Origin: Ostrinia nubilalis
Lineage: Eukaryota > Arthropoda > Insecta > Lepidoptera > Crambidae
Assembly: GCF_963855985.1 (NCBI RefSeq)
Contig: NC_087119.1
Coordinates: 6,984,001 to 7,048,000, forward strand
Direction: 5' to 3'
DNA: 64,000 nt
This document shows positions 1 through 11,110 of this stretch, piece by piece. The translations under genes and the position numbers were made by a program. Below the pieces are notes generated by a model. That model was not told the origin of the DNA. It did no database searches and was given only the letters and a program-made list of their open reading frames with translations. Positions within the stretch are counted from its first letter, which is position 1; every line of letters begins with the position of its first letter.

Positions 1-647
1 AGTTTGAGTTTTTTTTTCTATCAACGGATTTTTTTTAAACTTTCTCGTTTTGAACATCAAATAAATAAACCATAAGTGAGTTTGTAACTTTAGTTATACC
101 CCTTCTGAAAATGACCTTGGAGCTATTTTAGTGTTAAATGTTAATTATTAAAAGAGAAAATTATAATTATCAATTTAACCGGTCAAAACTTTTTCAATGT
201 TATTGTAATTTTTTTACATAATTTTGTGCCGATCTATGATTGTAAAAAAATTAAGTCGTAGTTGCACATTATGATAAACATTGTGTAATGGTGTTACCTT
301 ATATAGTCGTGTTAAGTGCTATTTTATCTGATGTACTGTTGTAGATTCAACAGCACATCAGGCTATACATTTTTTTTTGCAAAATCACATCTATTACGAC
401 AAAATAAGACGCCACAGTGTTTACGTTGACGTGCCGTCGTCTGTACAATCGCGGAATCATCAACCTTGGTTATTAGACAAATTTAGCCCCTATTTTATAC
501 AATACGCTCGTAAAGTTTTAGGGTGGAATGTGTCGTTCGAATAGGTATCAATTGACATAACTGCTTCCTTGAACTCCCCTCATGGCTACTTAAGATACAT
601 CTCAGTAGGTTCGTATCAACTTGGTATAATACAGTCAAGCCTGACAA
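1..647. other. AT-rich non-coding, nothing recognised
   Basis: No long open frame, splice-flanked exon or repeat family member is recognisable here. Short homopolymer runs are typical of the background. Confidence 0.5.
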
Positions 648-789
648 ACACCCGCATTCACAAAGATGCTTGCTTGTGAAGCAGCAAATCGAACGCACAG
701 CGTTGAATACAGCTCGGTGATTGGTTCGTGTGTCACTATGTGCGTCCACGCGCTCTCTCGCGCATAGTAATGTTTGTGAATACAGGCGT
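648..789 (-). mobile_element. 148-bp MITE family A, copy 1 (reverse)
   Basis: This is the reverse-complement copy of a short inverted-repeat element that occurs six times in the window (also at 16437, 21255, 31090, 32160 and 59355). The ends are variants of ACGCCCGTATTCACAAA and its complement. The body holds the conserved words TGGACGCACAGGGTGACAC and AACGCTGTGCGTTCGATTTG. It is non-coding, and its open frames are by-products of the repeat. The superfamily is not known to me; the length and TIRs fit a MITE. Confidence 0.8.
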
Positions 790-2234
790 AATTACTTCAC
801 GCAATATAAGTACATTATGTAGGTACTTAATTTTCGTTCCAAGGAGTGATGAGCAAGGGTTGCAAGGTGAGGGAAGGATTGTGCCTATAGGCATTGTGGG
901 ATCGATTTCAATTCAAGAATCTGATCCCTTAATTATCCCCTTAAGGAGCTACTAAGTAAGTCAGTATAATTGATAGGTATCGAGGGTCTGTTTACTCTGC
1001 ATTTTCAGATCATGGTTGCAACACAAAATAGTAGGTACATCTTTCTTTGTCAGTTTTGTTAGTGATCTCTCTTAACGGATTCGAATGATGATAGATTAGT
1101 CTGACTTCTCATTGTTGAGGAGATTAGTTAATTTGATCACACGTTGATCACATGTAAATGTCATGTCAGCGAACGTAATTTAACTTTGCTGGTTCATCTC
1201 AATATTGACTATCATTTAGTGCCAAAGCAACGCTACTTTTCACTTTTCTTTTTATGAGCAACCTTACTGCACTATCTTATACTATGCCATGCTGTAAGCT
1301 GCCGAAATTTGCTATTACAAACAACCAAATTTAATATCATGGCGAGAAATCACGTTACCGAATTAATTCAAATTATTACACACGCCCTTGAACCTTGTGC
1401 CAATATTTACGTTCGGAAGTAGGAAATTTATACGCCTGCGTTAACGATCCTAGTAGGCAATGATTCGATTCATTAGGCATATCGATGTACAGCCACAAGT
1501 GCTTGTGCACATGCTATACAGCGCTTAAACGAGCAATAGCTGGATATAGGTAACTTTATCTGTCTGTATGGTACACTTCGCAGTACTTTTGGTCTATCAT
1601 ATGAGGCGTAATTGTATGTCTAAAAATATTGAGCTCTTCTTACTTTTTTTTGAGTCTTATCAGATATAAAAGTCATGTTACTATTAAAACCAACTTAACT
1701 ATTAAAAGTATTCCTCAATTTAGTATCGCAATCGTAATATAAAGCGTGCCAAAGAAGCGAAGATGCTAATTACAGATCCTTGAGGGATTTACATTGTTAA
1801 AATGTATACCTCTTTCTACTATTATTTTTATAATAATATCACTATTAGTAAATAATGTGCATCATTGGTGTGGCTTTGTTATGTAATGCATACTATCATC
1901 ATAAAACTTGCCACCAAACTTGCGTCCAATTTAGTTTCTTTCTTCTTTGTGATAGTGTGAAGTATTTTCACGACAAATTCTTAAATATCATAAAATAGAA
2001 TAGACAGTTCAATATAGTACCAAAGCTGCCAACGTAGAGCGCTTCGCATGACTCGCTCTACATTTCGATTCTCTATCCGACTAAAATTAATTCAACACAA
2101 TCCCACCAAATGAACCGGGGCAGGGCTTGAAGGTCTCTTTCGAAATCATATATTATTGAATAAATGTATGCAAATGGCGACTAAATATACCTACAGCGGA
2201 GGTTCTTACAGACATTCCAAAAAAGCATTAATTG
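790..2234. other. AT-rich non-coding, nothing recognised
   Basis: No supported gene or repeat. Frames are short and broken by stops on both strands. Confidence 0.5.
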
Positions 2235-3914
2235 AGTAACGTAAGTGCGCCTATTAACGACCCCCCAAAATTTGTATCCTATTACCGCCCTATTTTTCTT
2301 TCTTTCATAAAAGACATAATAACAGGTTCCAGAAAACACGTTAGCTAAAAAATATCTAGATATGTTTATTGACTATCAAAATGATTAAAGTTTGTGTTCG
2401 TAAATAACCAGTAAATGGAGTTATTTGACATTAAATGAGACGCGCCCGCAACGGACGCACTTTTCATACTGACGCGCTCCCAGCTACTTAAGGTGCACCT
2501 TGTTATTAATTAGCGATTTTAACACATTCAAAATGAGTGTACCAATATGTTTTTGCATGATAATATTAATTCGTACTTTAGTTTCCTTAATAAACCCTCA
2601 ACATAGCCCTCTGGCTGTATTTTTGTAGCTTAAATACAATTTTAAATAAGGGCGGTAATAGAAACACTTTTCATAATTTGGTTCCTAATAACGACCCATG
2701 GCGTTGTTAGAATTTTGATAACGTTTTTTATTTTAGTATTTATATATTTAATTACGCATTTAACCTCGATTTTTTTGTCTTGATCGATTCATAAGAATAT
2801 TTCACATAATTAAATCAATTAACGCCATACGTTTATTGTCATAGGTTTGGCATAAAACTGCAATGAACATTAAAGAATATCTCTAATAATGTATGACAAT
2901 AGATTTTATAAAAACCTGTTAAATTCTAATTAGTATCTATTTGATATAAATTAAAACGTAATAGAAATGATACTTCACTGATCACGTCTTCATTAAAGTA
3001 GATATTTTAGCTGGTTACTGTTTTTTTTTTACGGTCGCTAATAGAATAAAGTAATATTCATACTTAATTCTATTACCGTCTCATAACTATAACGCCACCT
3101 GCGAAGACTTATAAGCCTGTATTTTGTGTATAACTAACATTTATGACATGACACCAAACCAATCATGCGTTATCACAACAACTATGTAACTTTTTAAGAT
3201 CCTTTGAATAAAAAAAATAATTTAAAATAATTATACAGACAGTGTCCAATTGTCCAAAGTTTAAATTAAAATACACAATTACACACAATTAAAATCAAAA
3301 ACATAAGTCAAAAACTAATTAAAAATTATAGTAAAATTAAAAATAAAAATAAAATATTAAATTAAAATTAAATTAAAACTCAAATAAAGTTTAAATAACG
3401 ACCCCCACTAATCACTAGAACACAGGGTACCGAAAAATCAAGTATAATAGAAGAATTTATTATTTTACTATTTCTGCTTGATTATTTATTTATTTTCGAG
3501 AAGCGTGCCCTTTATCTTTTAATGATACTGGAATTTAAAAGCAAAACAAATTTAACTTGAAAAAATCAAGTGGTTCCCGAGCCTCTGAGCGGGAATCGAA
3601 CCCGTGTCTCTTGGAATATACCCAATTGAAGAGCAATATTCTTAGCGGTCGGTAATAGAAACAGAAAAAACGTTAATAGAAGCACACCTCGTCTATAGGT
3701 CGGTAATAGAAACAACTGCTTTTTCAGATTAAAATACTATTTATTAATTATTACGTGATTAAATACTCATTGTTACTACTTGAATTCAAAGATCACTTCA
3801 TCATTGTTATAAATAAATTAAAGTTTCTTTTCTATCACCACGTCTTATATCTAATTTTCTAACGTTTATCCGAAGTGAGCTTAAACTGGCGGTAATAGGC
3901 GCATTTACGTTACT
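2235..3914. mobile_element. 1.68-kb TIR element with dense subterminal repeats
   Basis: The ends are inverted repeats: AGTAACGTAAGTGCGCCTAT at the left, and at the right the complement of AGTAACGTAAATGCGCCTAT. Inside, a motif close to GGTCGGTAATAGAAAC recurs about ten times in both orientations (near 2250, 2275, 2650, 2688, 3030, 3070, 3396, 3650, 3672, 3698 and 3888). Several copies lie near the ends, as expected of transposase-binding subterminal repeats. The interior is very AT-rich and has no transposase frame, so it would be a non-autonomous DNA transposon. I could not fix a target duplication or superfamily. Confidence 0.6.
3571..3613 (-). repeat. tRNA-like box B relic
   Basis: On the minus strand this reads ACACGGGTTCGATTCCCGC, a clear T-arm/box B, but no matching acceptor stem or box A is found at tRNA spacing. 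It is best read as a SINE or tRNA-derived remnant inside the surrounding TIR element, not a working tRNA gene. Confidence 0.4.
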
Positions 3915-3964
3915 AGAGTTTTAAATTTTGGCATGGTAAAATTGTTTTGTCTATACTTAATATT

Positions 3965-4190
3965 ATAATAATAAAGAGTTTCTTTGCGTGACCGTGCTAA
4001 TCTCAGGAACTACTGGTCCGACTTGAAAAAATATTTTTGTGTTGGATTAGCCCATTTATCGAGGTAGGCTTTAGGCTATATAATATCACCCTACAGCCAA
4101 TAGGGGCGGAGCAGTAAAGAAAAATTGTGCAAAAGCGGGAAATATTATTTAAACTATTTTCACGCGTACAAAGTCGCGGGCACAGCTAGT
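3965..4190 (+). mobile_element. Short Helitron-like element
   Basis: A non-autonomous element with the body phrase GCGCTAATCTCAGGAACTAC (here GTGCTAATCTCAGG) and the 3' end AAGTCGCGGGCACAGCTAG followed by T. The GC-rich palindromic patch just before CTAG matches the hairpin-plus-CTRR 3' end of Helitrons. A close relative lies at 7408-7646, and a third, truncated copy at 60356-60490. Confidence 0.6.
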
Positions 4191-4728
4191 TATTTTGTAT
4201 TTAAAGGACATCTTTAGAATCTATCGGAATGATTCCAGACATAAAAGAGATGTTACTAGTATTTCTGAGTAACCAAAACCTCTTTTATATTCTTCTTTAA
4301 TCTAGGTAAAGCAGTTATAAATAAATGTCTATACTTGTACCAGATTAAGAGAACCTTTCTCTTAATCTTTTCATCTTCAAATATTATTGATAGTCGGTTG
4401 AAAGAGGATTATCATATTCAGTATATTATAGTCTTTTCTATCAAAATACATGAACATAAAAAGCATAAGCGTTTTATCGACAACTTACAATATTATATTC
4501 AGTACTCTGATAGTTCAAGATGACGTTTTTTTAGTCAGGAAATGCGAGTGAGGCTCTCCCTGCATGATGGGCATGGCAGGGTCTTACTCACTAAAACCTG
4601 ACAGTGTCCTTCAAAGTCTTTGGGACGGAACTGAAAGTTATTATCCGGATAGGTCACGGTGACGGGACTTTACGTATATTATCTATTTTAGGTAGGGATT
4701 TACAAAATGTGATTTGTTCTTGTTGCAG
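4191..4728. other. Intron or upstream flank with a TE-like inverted motif
   Basis: This precedes the first visible exon of the gene at 4729. At about 4527-4605 the motifs GTCAGGAAATGCGAGTGAG and CTTACTCACTAAAACCTGAC form imperfect inverted ends of a small element. Just 5' of 4729 is a pyrimidine-containing acceptor ending in TTGTTGCAG. No upstream exon that would supply the missing two bases of the split codon could be identified with confidence. Confidence 0.4.
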
Positions 4729-6052
4729 AATTGGTGACAGAATGAAGTGCGCTCGCCTGAACCTCCAAGAGAGGTCACACTCGGTGACCAGGCGTCCTCC
4801 TGCGCCAGAGAAACCACAGAGATACTGCCAGAGGAGGATGGTCAACCCTGACCACAGCGAAGACCCTAGATGGGCGGATATTTTTGACAGGTAGACATAA
4901 CACAATACAATATTTGAGCTGGAAACTTCTGTTAACTACTTACTCAAAATCAAAAATTTTATTATTAAGCTTGCCCTACCACCACTTCGGGCATCATATT
5001 GATGATGCTGAGAAAAGGTGGCGGAAGAAACTAGGTCACCTTTGTCAGCCCTCAGTCACCTCTGTCAGTATAACAGGCTTAATTATTTATGCGTAATTTA
5101 AAAGTAAATTAAAGACATCTTTTGTTTCAGATATCGTTGCACTCAACCCCAAAACTTCAATGGATACATGTACGCTTACGAAGGCGACTCGGCCCGACCA
5201 TATCAAGATGGGCAAGATTTAGTCCTCACGGTCCAAAACCTTAAATTTCAGGGAGAAGTCCAAGACAAAAAAAGACCACGGACCAGTTTCAAATATAAAT
5301 CGCTTTCAGAAAACAGAAGACACAGAATGTTCGTGAAGCAAGTTGTCGATGATATTGAAAACTTTGAAGAAGATAGATCTTCGGAATTGACAAGCTACTA
5401 TTTTGATGACTATGTCAAATACATATTGAGTGCTGAACGGTCGCGACCCTCCTCTAGCAAGTCAAGCATATTCTTACAAGACCTCAGTAACAAATATAGA
5501 GAAAACAAATCTATTCAAGTGGACAATAAGTCAGTATCAGACACGAAAAAGCCACGCAAAGCAGACCCAAAGAATAAGATAGCAAATAAACAAACAACAT
5601 TCAAAACAGACGATGGTAACATTGATCAGGAAACTGATATGGATACAAAATCAACACACGATACTAAAGTGGCCTATCACAAGTCGGGAAAGAGAAAAAG
5701 TCTAACCATTTCAAGGGCTCAAAGTCCAGAGACTATTCAAGTTATTAGAGTCGATGTTGTCTGTAATTACAGCTCGAGCTCAGTTTTATCTGATTGCGAA
5801 GAAAATAAAAGGGAAACTAGTACAAGGCTGACTGAAAAGGACATAGAAAAAATAGATTTCAAAAAACCCCATTTCGCTGATAAATATTTGCTGACAAACA
5901 CAATTAAAAGTATTAATGAAAATCTGTCCTGTGGATCCAAAGTTACTTTGCTTTGTAAAACGTTCAAGTTGACAGATAGATCGAAAGCCGAAAAGAAGCA
6001 CAGTAAAAATGTAAAAGACGGAACTAAAAGCAAAAACAAAAGCTCCAAGTGA
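4729..6052 (+). CDS. Last two exons of an unrecognised host gene
   Basis: Two exons join in frame: 4729-4890 and 5131-6052. The first follows an acceptor TTGTTGCAG and ends at GACAG before a GTAGAC donor. The second follows TTTGTTTCAG. The split codon AG|A gives Arg, and the frame runs on to TGA at 6050-6052. Together they give the C-terminal 360 residues; the gene's start is not in the identified sequence, because the first exon begins with the last base of a codon. The protein starts with a basic Arg/Pro stretch (RRPPAPEKPQRYCQRR), then WADIFDRYRCTQPQNFNG, an acidic patch (DDIENFEEDRSSE), and a long polar tail rich in Lys, Ser, Asp and Thr that ends in lysine clusters. There is no signal peptide, membrane segment or enzyme motif. 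The tail looks disordered, and the first 110 or so residues look more structured. No function can be assigned. Confidence 0.65.
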
Positions 6053-6087
6053 TGTTTACATCAAATGAAACTTCAAAGGAGATGATT

Positions 6088-6093
6088 AATAAA
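6088..6093 (+). terminator. Polyadenylation signal of the gene at 4729-6052
   Basis: AATAAA lies 36 bases after the stop codon and is followed by a T/G-rich stretch, the arrangement expected for cleavage and polyadenylation. Confidence 0.55.
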
Positions 6094-7407
6094 TGAATCA
6101 TTGTAATCGCTGTTTGACGTATTATAGTTAGCAAACAAAAGTTTTTGTTGAGGAAAACAATAGAGTGTCAGTCAGTACGCCGAGTGGATAGACACCGAAT
6201 ACCTGCGAGCAAACCCGGGCGTCGCTATGGCGCCACCCTTACTTTAGACCTGTGGTACTCAAACTGTCGGCATATTGTCGGAACGTTTGCTCGGAAAGAT
6301 ACTTCCCAAACTATTTAGCTTAACACCTACAGAATGTATTTCAAACTAATTTAATTTAACTGTAGGTATAAGATACCTGAGATAGATTCCAGCTTGTTGT
6401 ATTGAAATTCCAATTCTACATGTGAACAAAATTTGCCGTTTATTTTTAAAATATGATCGTAAGTAGGTATCTTAAATATCTTTCTTTGATACCTATACTG
6501 CGTCATATTGGAAGTTTGTCGAGTAGAGAACTGAATGTATAAACATTACTACTATGTAATACTATGTATATTAAAATAAAAATCTAAATAGTTTGAGAAC
6601 CTCGGACGAGTTATTTAAAAAAAGTTGGACATACATTTTTCACACACCCTGTGATTTAGTGCGACGGTGCGCACAATCAATTTTTGAGAAAAAACAAGTT
6701 AAATCTTTAATGTTGAAACTGAGGAAAAAACTGGACGCATTTTGTAATCGATCTTCTATTTTTTAGTTAACGCAGTTTTGGGAGTAACATGATAGGTTAT
6801 TTTTATGTCACTCACAAATAAATTGGTTGAAACAAACTAAAATGTGTCTGAATTAAACTGACTTTAAAAGAAATAGGCAATAAAACCTGTTTTTTTTGTG
6901 GTTGAATTATTAACGAATCATTGAGAACATAGAATGAAAAAAGATTGCTATTCACAAAAACTACCCCTATCTTGTCTTATTATAAGTATACGATGACGAG
7001 TATCTTAAAAAAAAATTCCTGAAAAAGATTTTAAAAAAATTCTCATTCTTATAACATAAAACTAAAAATGGGTAAAACTTTCTTATTGATAGATATTGCG
7101 TAGAGTTATGGATTGACTGATTATGATGTTTTATAACAACAAGTTGATTAACCTAGACAAACGTCGCTCGCGACTCGCGAGCTAAGGAGGCGGCTAATAC
7201 CCCTTGCTAATAAACGCAGTTTCAGAAGGGTCTCTACATTTTTAGGGGTCCGATAAATTAAAAAACAGTTGTCCATATGTCTTACCTATTTGCCTGTTAT
7301 ACATACTGTTTTCTCAAAAATGGGTGCAGCCTAGGTTATACTTGAAATTAACCGAATTGGAGTAGAGCACTTTTTTTCACCAACCATATAAGTGTATATC
7401 TATGTTA
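6094..7407. other. Non-coding flank 3' of the gene
   Basis: AT-rich sequence with no supported gene. It lies between the polyadenylation signal and the next Helitron. Confidence 0.45.
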
Positions 7408-7646
7408 ATTTTAAAAAGCTGAAGAATTTGTTTAATTGTTTGTTTGTTTGAACGCGCTAATCTCAGGAACTACTTACTGGTCCGATTTGAAAAAATATTT
7501 TTGTGTTGAATAGCCCATTTATCGATGAAGACTTTAGGTTATAAAATCACCTTACATTAGGGGCGGAGCAGTAAAGAAAATGTTGTAAAAACGGGAAATA
7601 TTATTCAAACTATTTTCTCGCGTATGAAGTCGCGGGCACAATTAGT
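7408..7646 (+). mobile_element. Short Helitron-like element, second copy
   Basis: Same family as 3965-4190. Both share GCGCTAATCTCAGGAACTAC, AAAAAATATTTTTGTGTTG, GGGGCGGAGCAGTAAAGAAA and the end AAGTCGCGGGCACA followed by a mutated CTAG (TTAG). The start AAGCTGAAGA matches the copy at 60356. Confidence 0.6.
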
Positions 7647-8088
7647 GTGTGATAAACAAAGAATCTTCCTTTGGCAGTGAATCAAACTTTGATTTCAAAA
7701 TTTCAGAAAGCTATATAAGCTATTTGAAAGAAAGAGAGTGGGAGAAAAAGGGATATTATTGTGTAGAAAATAGAGGAAAACAATTTGAGGAGATGCGTCA
7801 GGTTACATACTTACAGTCCGGCTCGCAACTGGCTAGCTTTTTCCATAACAGTCAAAAGACATTAAGCCTTAGCTACCCGAACTTACTGACTACATTTGCT
7901 CTGCGGGACTGATATCGAGTTACGGTTCTGTACAACTTGTAACGGAGAGCGAAGCGAGATGCCTACGTAACTTTGATTTGAACGAATGACGACGAACATT
8001 CTTCAGGGCAAACTACACAGTCTGAAATAGTCATAGTCATAAATAATACTAATTTTGGTATAGAATCGTTCGTCTTTCGTTCATTTCA
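7647..8088. other. Non-coding, nothing recognised
   Basis: One 87-codon frame exists here, but it has no flanking signals and a composition like the background. Confidence 0.4.
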
Positions 8089-8255
8089 GCCCAATGACGT
8101 CCAATGCTGGACAAAGGCCTTCCCCAAGGATTTCCATAAAGACTGGTTCTGCGCCGCCCTAATCCAGGCACCTCCCGCGATCTTCACCAGATCGTCGGTC
8201 CACCTAGTGGGAGGCCTGCCCACACTACGTCTTCCAGCTCGTGCTTCTCGGTATG
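8089..8255 (-). mobile_element. RTE-type LINE 3' end fragment (reverse)
   Basis: On the minus strand this reads as the 3' coding end and short 3' tail of an RTE LINE, ending in the phrase TTGTCCAGCATTGGACGTCA. The same segment recurs at 15418, 49880 and 57733 and, in sense orientation, near 48020-48230. It is heavily 5'-truncated. Confidence 0.65.
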
Positions 8256-10599
8256 AAATACAATTATTTAAATAGGTTGGGATGTTAAAAATATTTTTAA
8301 TTTATCGTTACTAGTAGTTAGAGTAAGTGTATTTTTTTGCAAATAACAGCAAGTACATAAGATTTGATTTAGTTTTTTGCAATTTAGCATAAAATTATAA
8401 CTAACATAAGATTTATCTCACAGAGATAAAGTTTGATGTATGAAGTGACACCTACAATGATTAAATATCTACTCTATCACTGTTTGGAAGAGAAAATACT
8501 AATGTCACCAACATCTTTTAAAACCATATTTCAAACAATTTGGTGGTGAATGAATAAAAATTGCCTGCTTATGATAGCGGGTAGTTTGCCAATGTCAAGA
8601 CAGCAAATAGGCAATTTTATGTACATATTATGCAATATTCGACGGCCTACTTTTTATGCACTAATATTACAAAAGCAAGGTGAAACTGTGGGTGAAAGTT
8701 AGTATTTTTCAAAAACTTTTTCATAAGAGATTACGTAGAAAAAATCTTCATATAGTTAGCAAGAAGTAAGTCCAACGCTTTAAAACTAGAATTAAAAGTT
8801 AAGTGTCTACAAAGTAGGTTTGTTAGCAATTGAAAGTACGTTAGGTCTTTAGAGAGAAGGTCTTTTTAATGCTCTAGTTACCTACCTAAATCCTGAATTT
8901 TATTAGACTTCTTAGTATTTTTCTGCAACTCCACTCGCACGTAGGTATTTCAACTATTTCATAGCAAGGAAAGTAGGGTTTCACCATCTTACTTTAACTA
9001 TAACAAACGTCAAGTCTGTCAAATTCCGTATCTACAGATAAAATGTAGGTATAAATGAAAATGTAGGCTTCAATTACCAAATAGGAAAAGCATGAAATCA
9101 CCTAAATAAAACCTTGAGGGAAAATGAAAATTAACATTTTCAAACTAAAAAGGTCGAAGGTCAATCTTTTTGAAATCAGTTTCACATCTGCGGAGTTTAC
9201 CTTTCACAAACAAAACCTTCTGTTTGTCATTACATCAGACAACACATAATGTTTGCAACTTTGCAAAAACACCCAATATAAAATCTGCGGAATAATTTCG
9301 ACAGTGTTAATACATTTAGGGATTTGGGTCTAAGGAGAGTCCTGTGAGTATAGAGTAAAAAGCTTTTTTTAAGTTGAGCAGGTGTTTCATTGATGAGAAT
9401 AGGTTTCTAATACTACTTTATCCTTTACCTCTGTCTCCAAAAACCCTAACGTCTATTACTATTACAATCACACATTCGTCATAATCATTTAATCATAATC
9501 ATTTATTGCTTCATAAGTGTACATAGGTGGTGATAATAAACTCAGTCTCAACTTATGACCCTGTAAGGGTATTGCAAATCTTGTATCGTAGGTACATCAC
9601 TAAATATTCTACAATAGTTATTCGTACCCACGTAATAATTAATATTGATCAATTATAAAATTAATTAGTTCATCCCTATTCATACATAATTTTCATCATC
9701 GTCATCGATAATTCGCATTAATCTAGTGTTTTGTACTTATAGCAGAGCGATCTCGATACTGAAACCACAGTAGATAAATCATATGCTGTGCTGAAACTGT
9801 CGCTCAAAGAGGATAAATGAATTGAAAGTATCACTATTGGTGGTCATTATTAATATGAATCGGTCAATTCTTATTCCGTTCACCCAATTCTTAACCTTTA
9901 ATTGGTCAGGTCTGTTAGACCAAAGCGGGATATAATTTACCCCTTTCAAACGCGGCCGCACGTTTCTGCTTCACATTAGCCGCGATTTAGTTGCATCTAC
10001 GCCGTATTGTGTCATTCCATGACACATTGCATTTGCATCGAATCGCTGAAACGCAATTCTTTATGTTTTGATACTTTATATTCGAAGAAAAAACAAATGG
10101 CCTTGAGACAAATGTACCCAGAATTCATTTGGAAAATTGCATCATGATTTTTGAATGTTTTATTTTTGAAATGTAGGTGACCTGATACGCTAGATACTCG
10201 TATTGTGAGATATGAGAGCAACTATCATTCGTCAAATAGCCACCTGAAGGTTTCCAAGTTAATGTGTTATCAATATTTTAGACAAAAATCTTATTCATTT
10301 TACCCGACTGCGCCAGAAGGAGGGTATGTTTTGTGTGTTGCTTGGTAACCAATGGTCACTTTCCGTGATGGAACTATTTAATGGTGTAAAAGCAATTTTG
10401 GTGCTCAGAGATTATCAATTGGATTAAAACATTTTTCTTAACTGCCAAAGAATTTTCTGAAATGAATGATTGTTGAAAAATGTGCGTATGAGAAATTAAG
10501 TTCACTATGAAATTTTGATAGCTTCAAAAGGGTTGTTCCTTGAACTGGATATTCATGAAAATCAATACAAATCCACATCCCATAGTATGCGTACTATTG
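8256..10599. other. AT-rich non-coding with two small repeat scraps
   Basis: No gene is seen. At 8973-9018 is a decayed end of MITE family C (CACCATCTTACTTTAACTA, then AACAAACGTCAA). At about 9478-9530 repeated ATAATCATTTAATCATAATC resembles the reversed 3' tail of a LINE. Confidence 0.4.
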
Positions 10600-11110
10600 C
10601 GTACACAACTATGAATAGTGAACAAAGGTGCGAGCAGCGATCGCTGCGATGATTAACGATCGAAACGGAAACGTTTGTGAATATTAATTTCTACTAGAGG
10701 TCACCACCGGGCTAGCAAGTGTGACAGGCACACCGAAAGGATTGGTGCGCTATGGGCCGCCCCCCCAGAAGGGGTGAAGTGTGTGTGCCGAATTTATAGG
10801 TGTGGGAGATGGAACTTCAGGGCAGCCAAAGGGTGAGGAGCTCGGACCACCCTCTCCTGGGGTGTGTACCCCCCAATTTGCCCTAGTCCGGCTCCCCGCC
10901 TCAGGCTCCCCGTTCCTGTCCAAGCGATAAGAGGGAAGAGGGTGAGCGTCAAATGGACGTTTTACGCATAATTTAGAGCAGTAAATGGATTCGAACAGTC
11001 TCCATACAGCATACCTACCTCGAAGGCATTAACGTACTGATTTCACGAACACACCGCCGCCCATCATTACGCCGACGTACCGCGCGAAGTCTATTACTTT
11101 CTGCTTCGGA
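10600..11110. other. GC-rich island of unknown nature
   Basis: This block stands out from the AT-rich surroundings. It contains C and G runs (GGGCCGCCCCCCCAGAAGG), CCTCTCCTGGGGTG and repeated GGCTCCCCG. The minus strand has Pro/Leu-rich frames broken by stops. It could be the 5' end of a LINE or a regulatory island. Sequence alone does not decide. Confidence 0.35.

Noticed and set aside
4604..4728. An upstream coding extension of the 4729 exon (frame open back to 4604)
   Set aside because: The TTGTTGCAG acceptor directly before 4729 and the loss of coding character upstream favour an exon start at 4729, and the frame lacks an ATG there.
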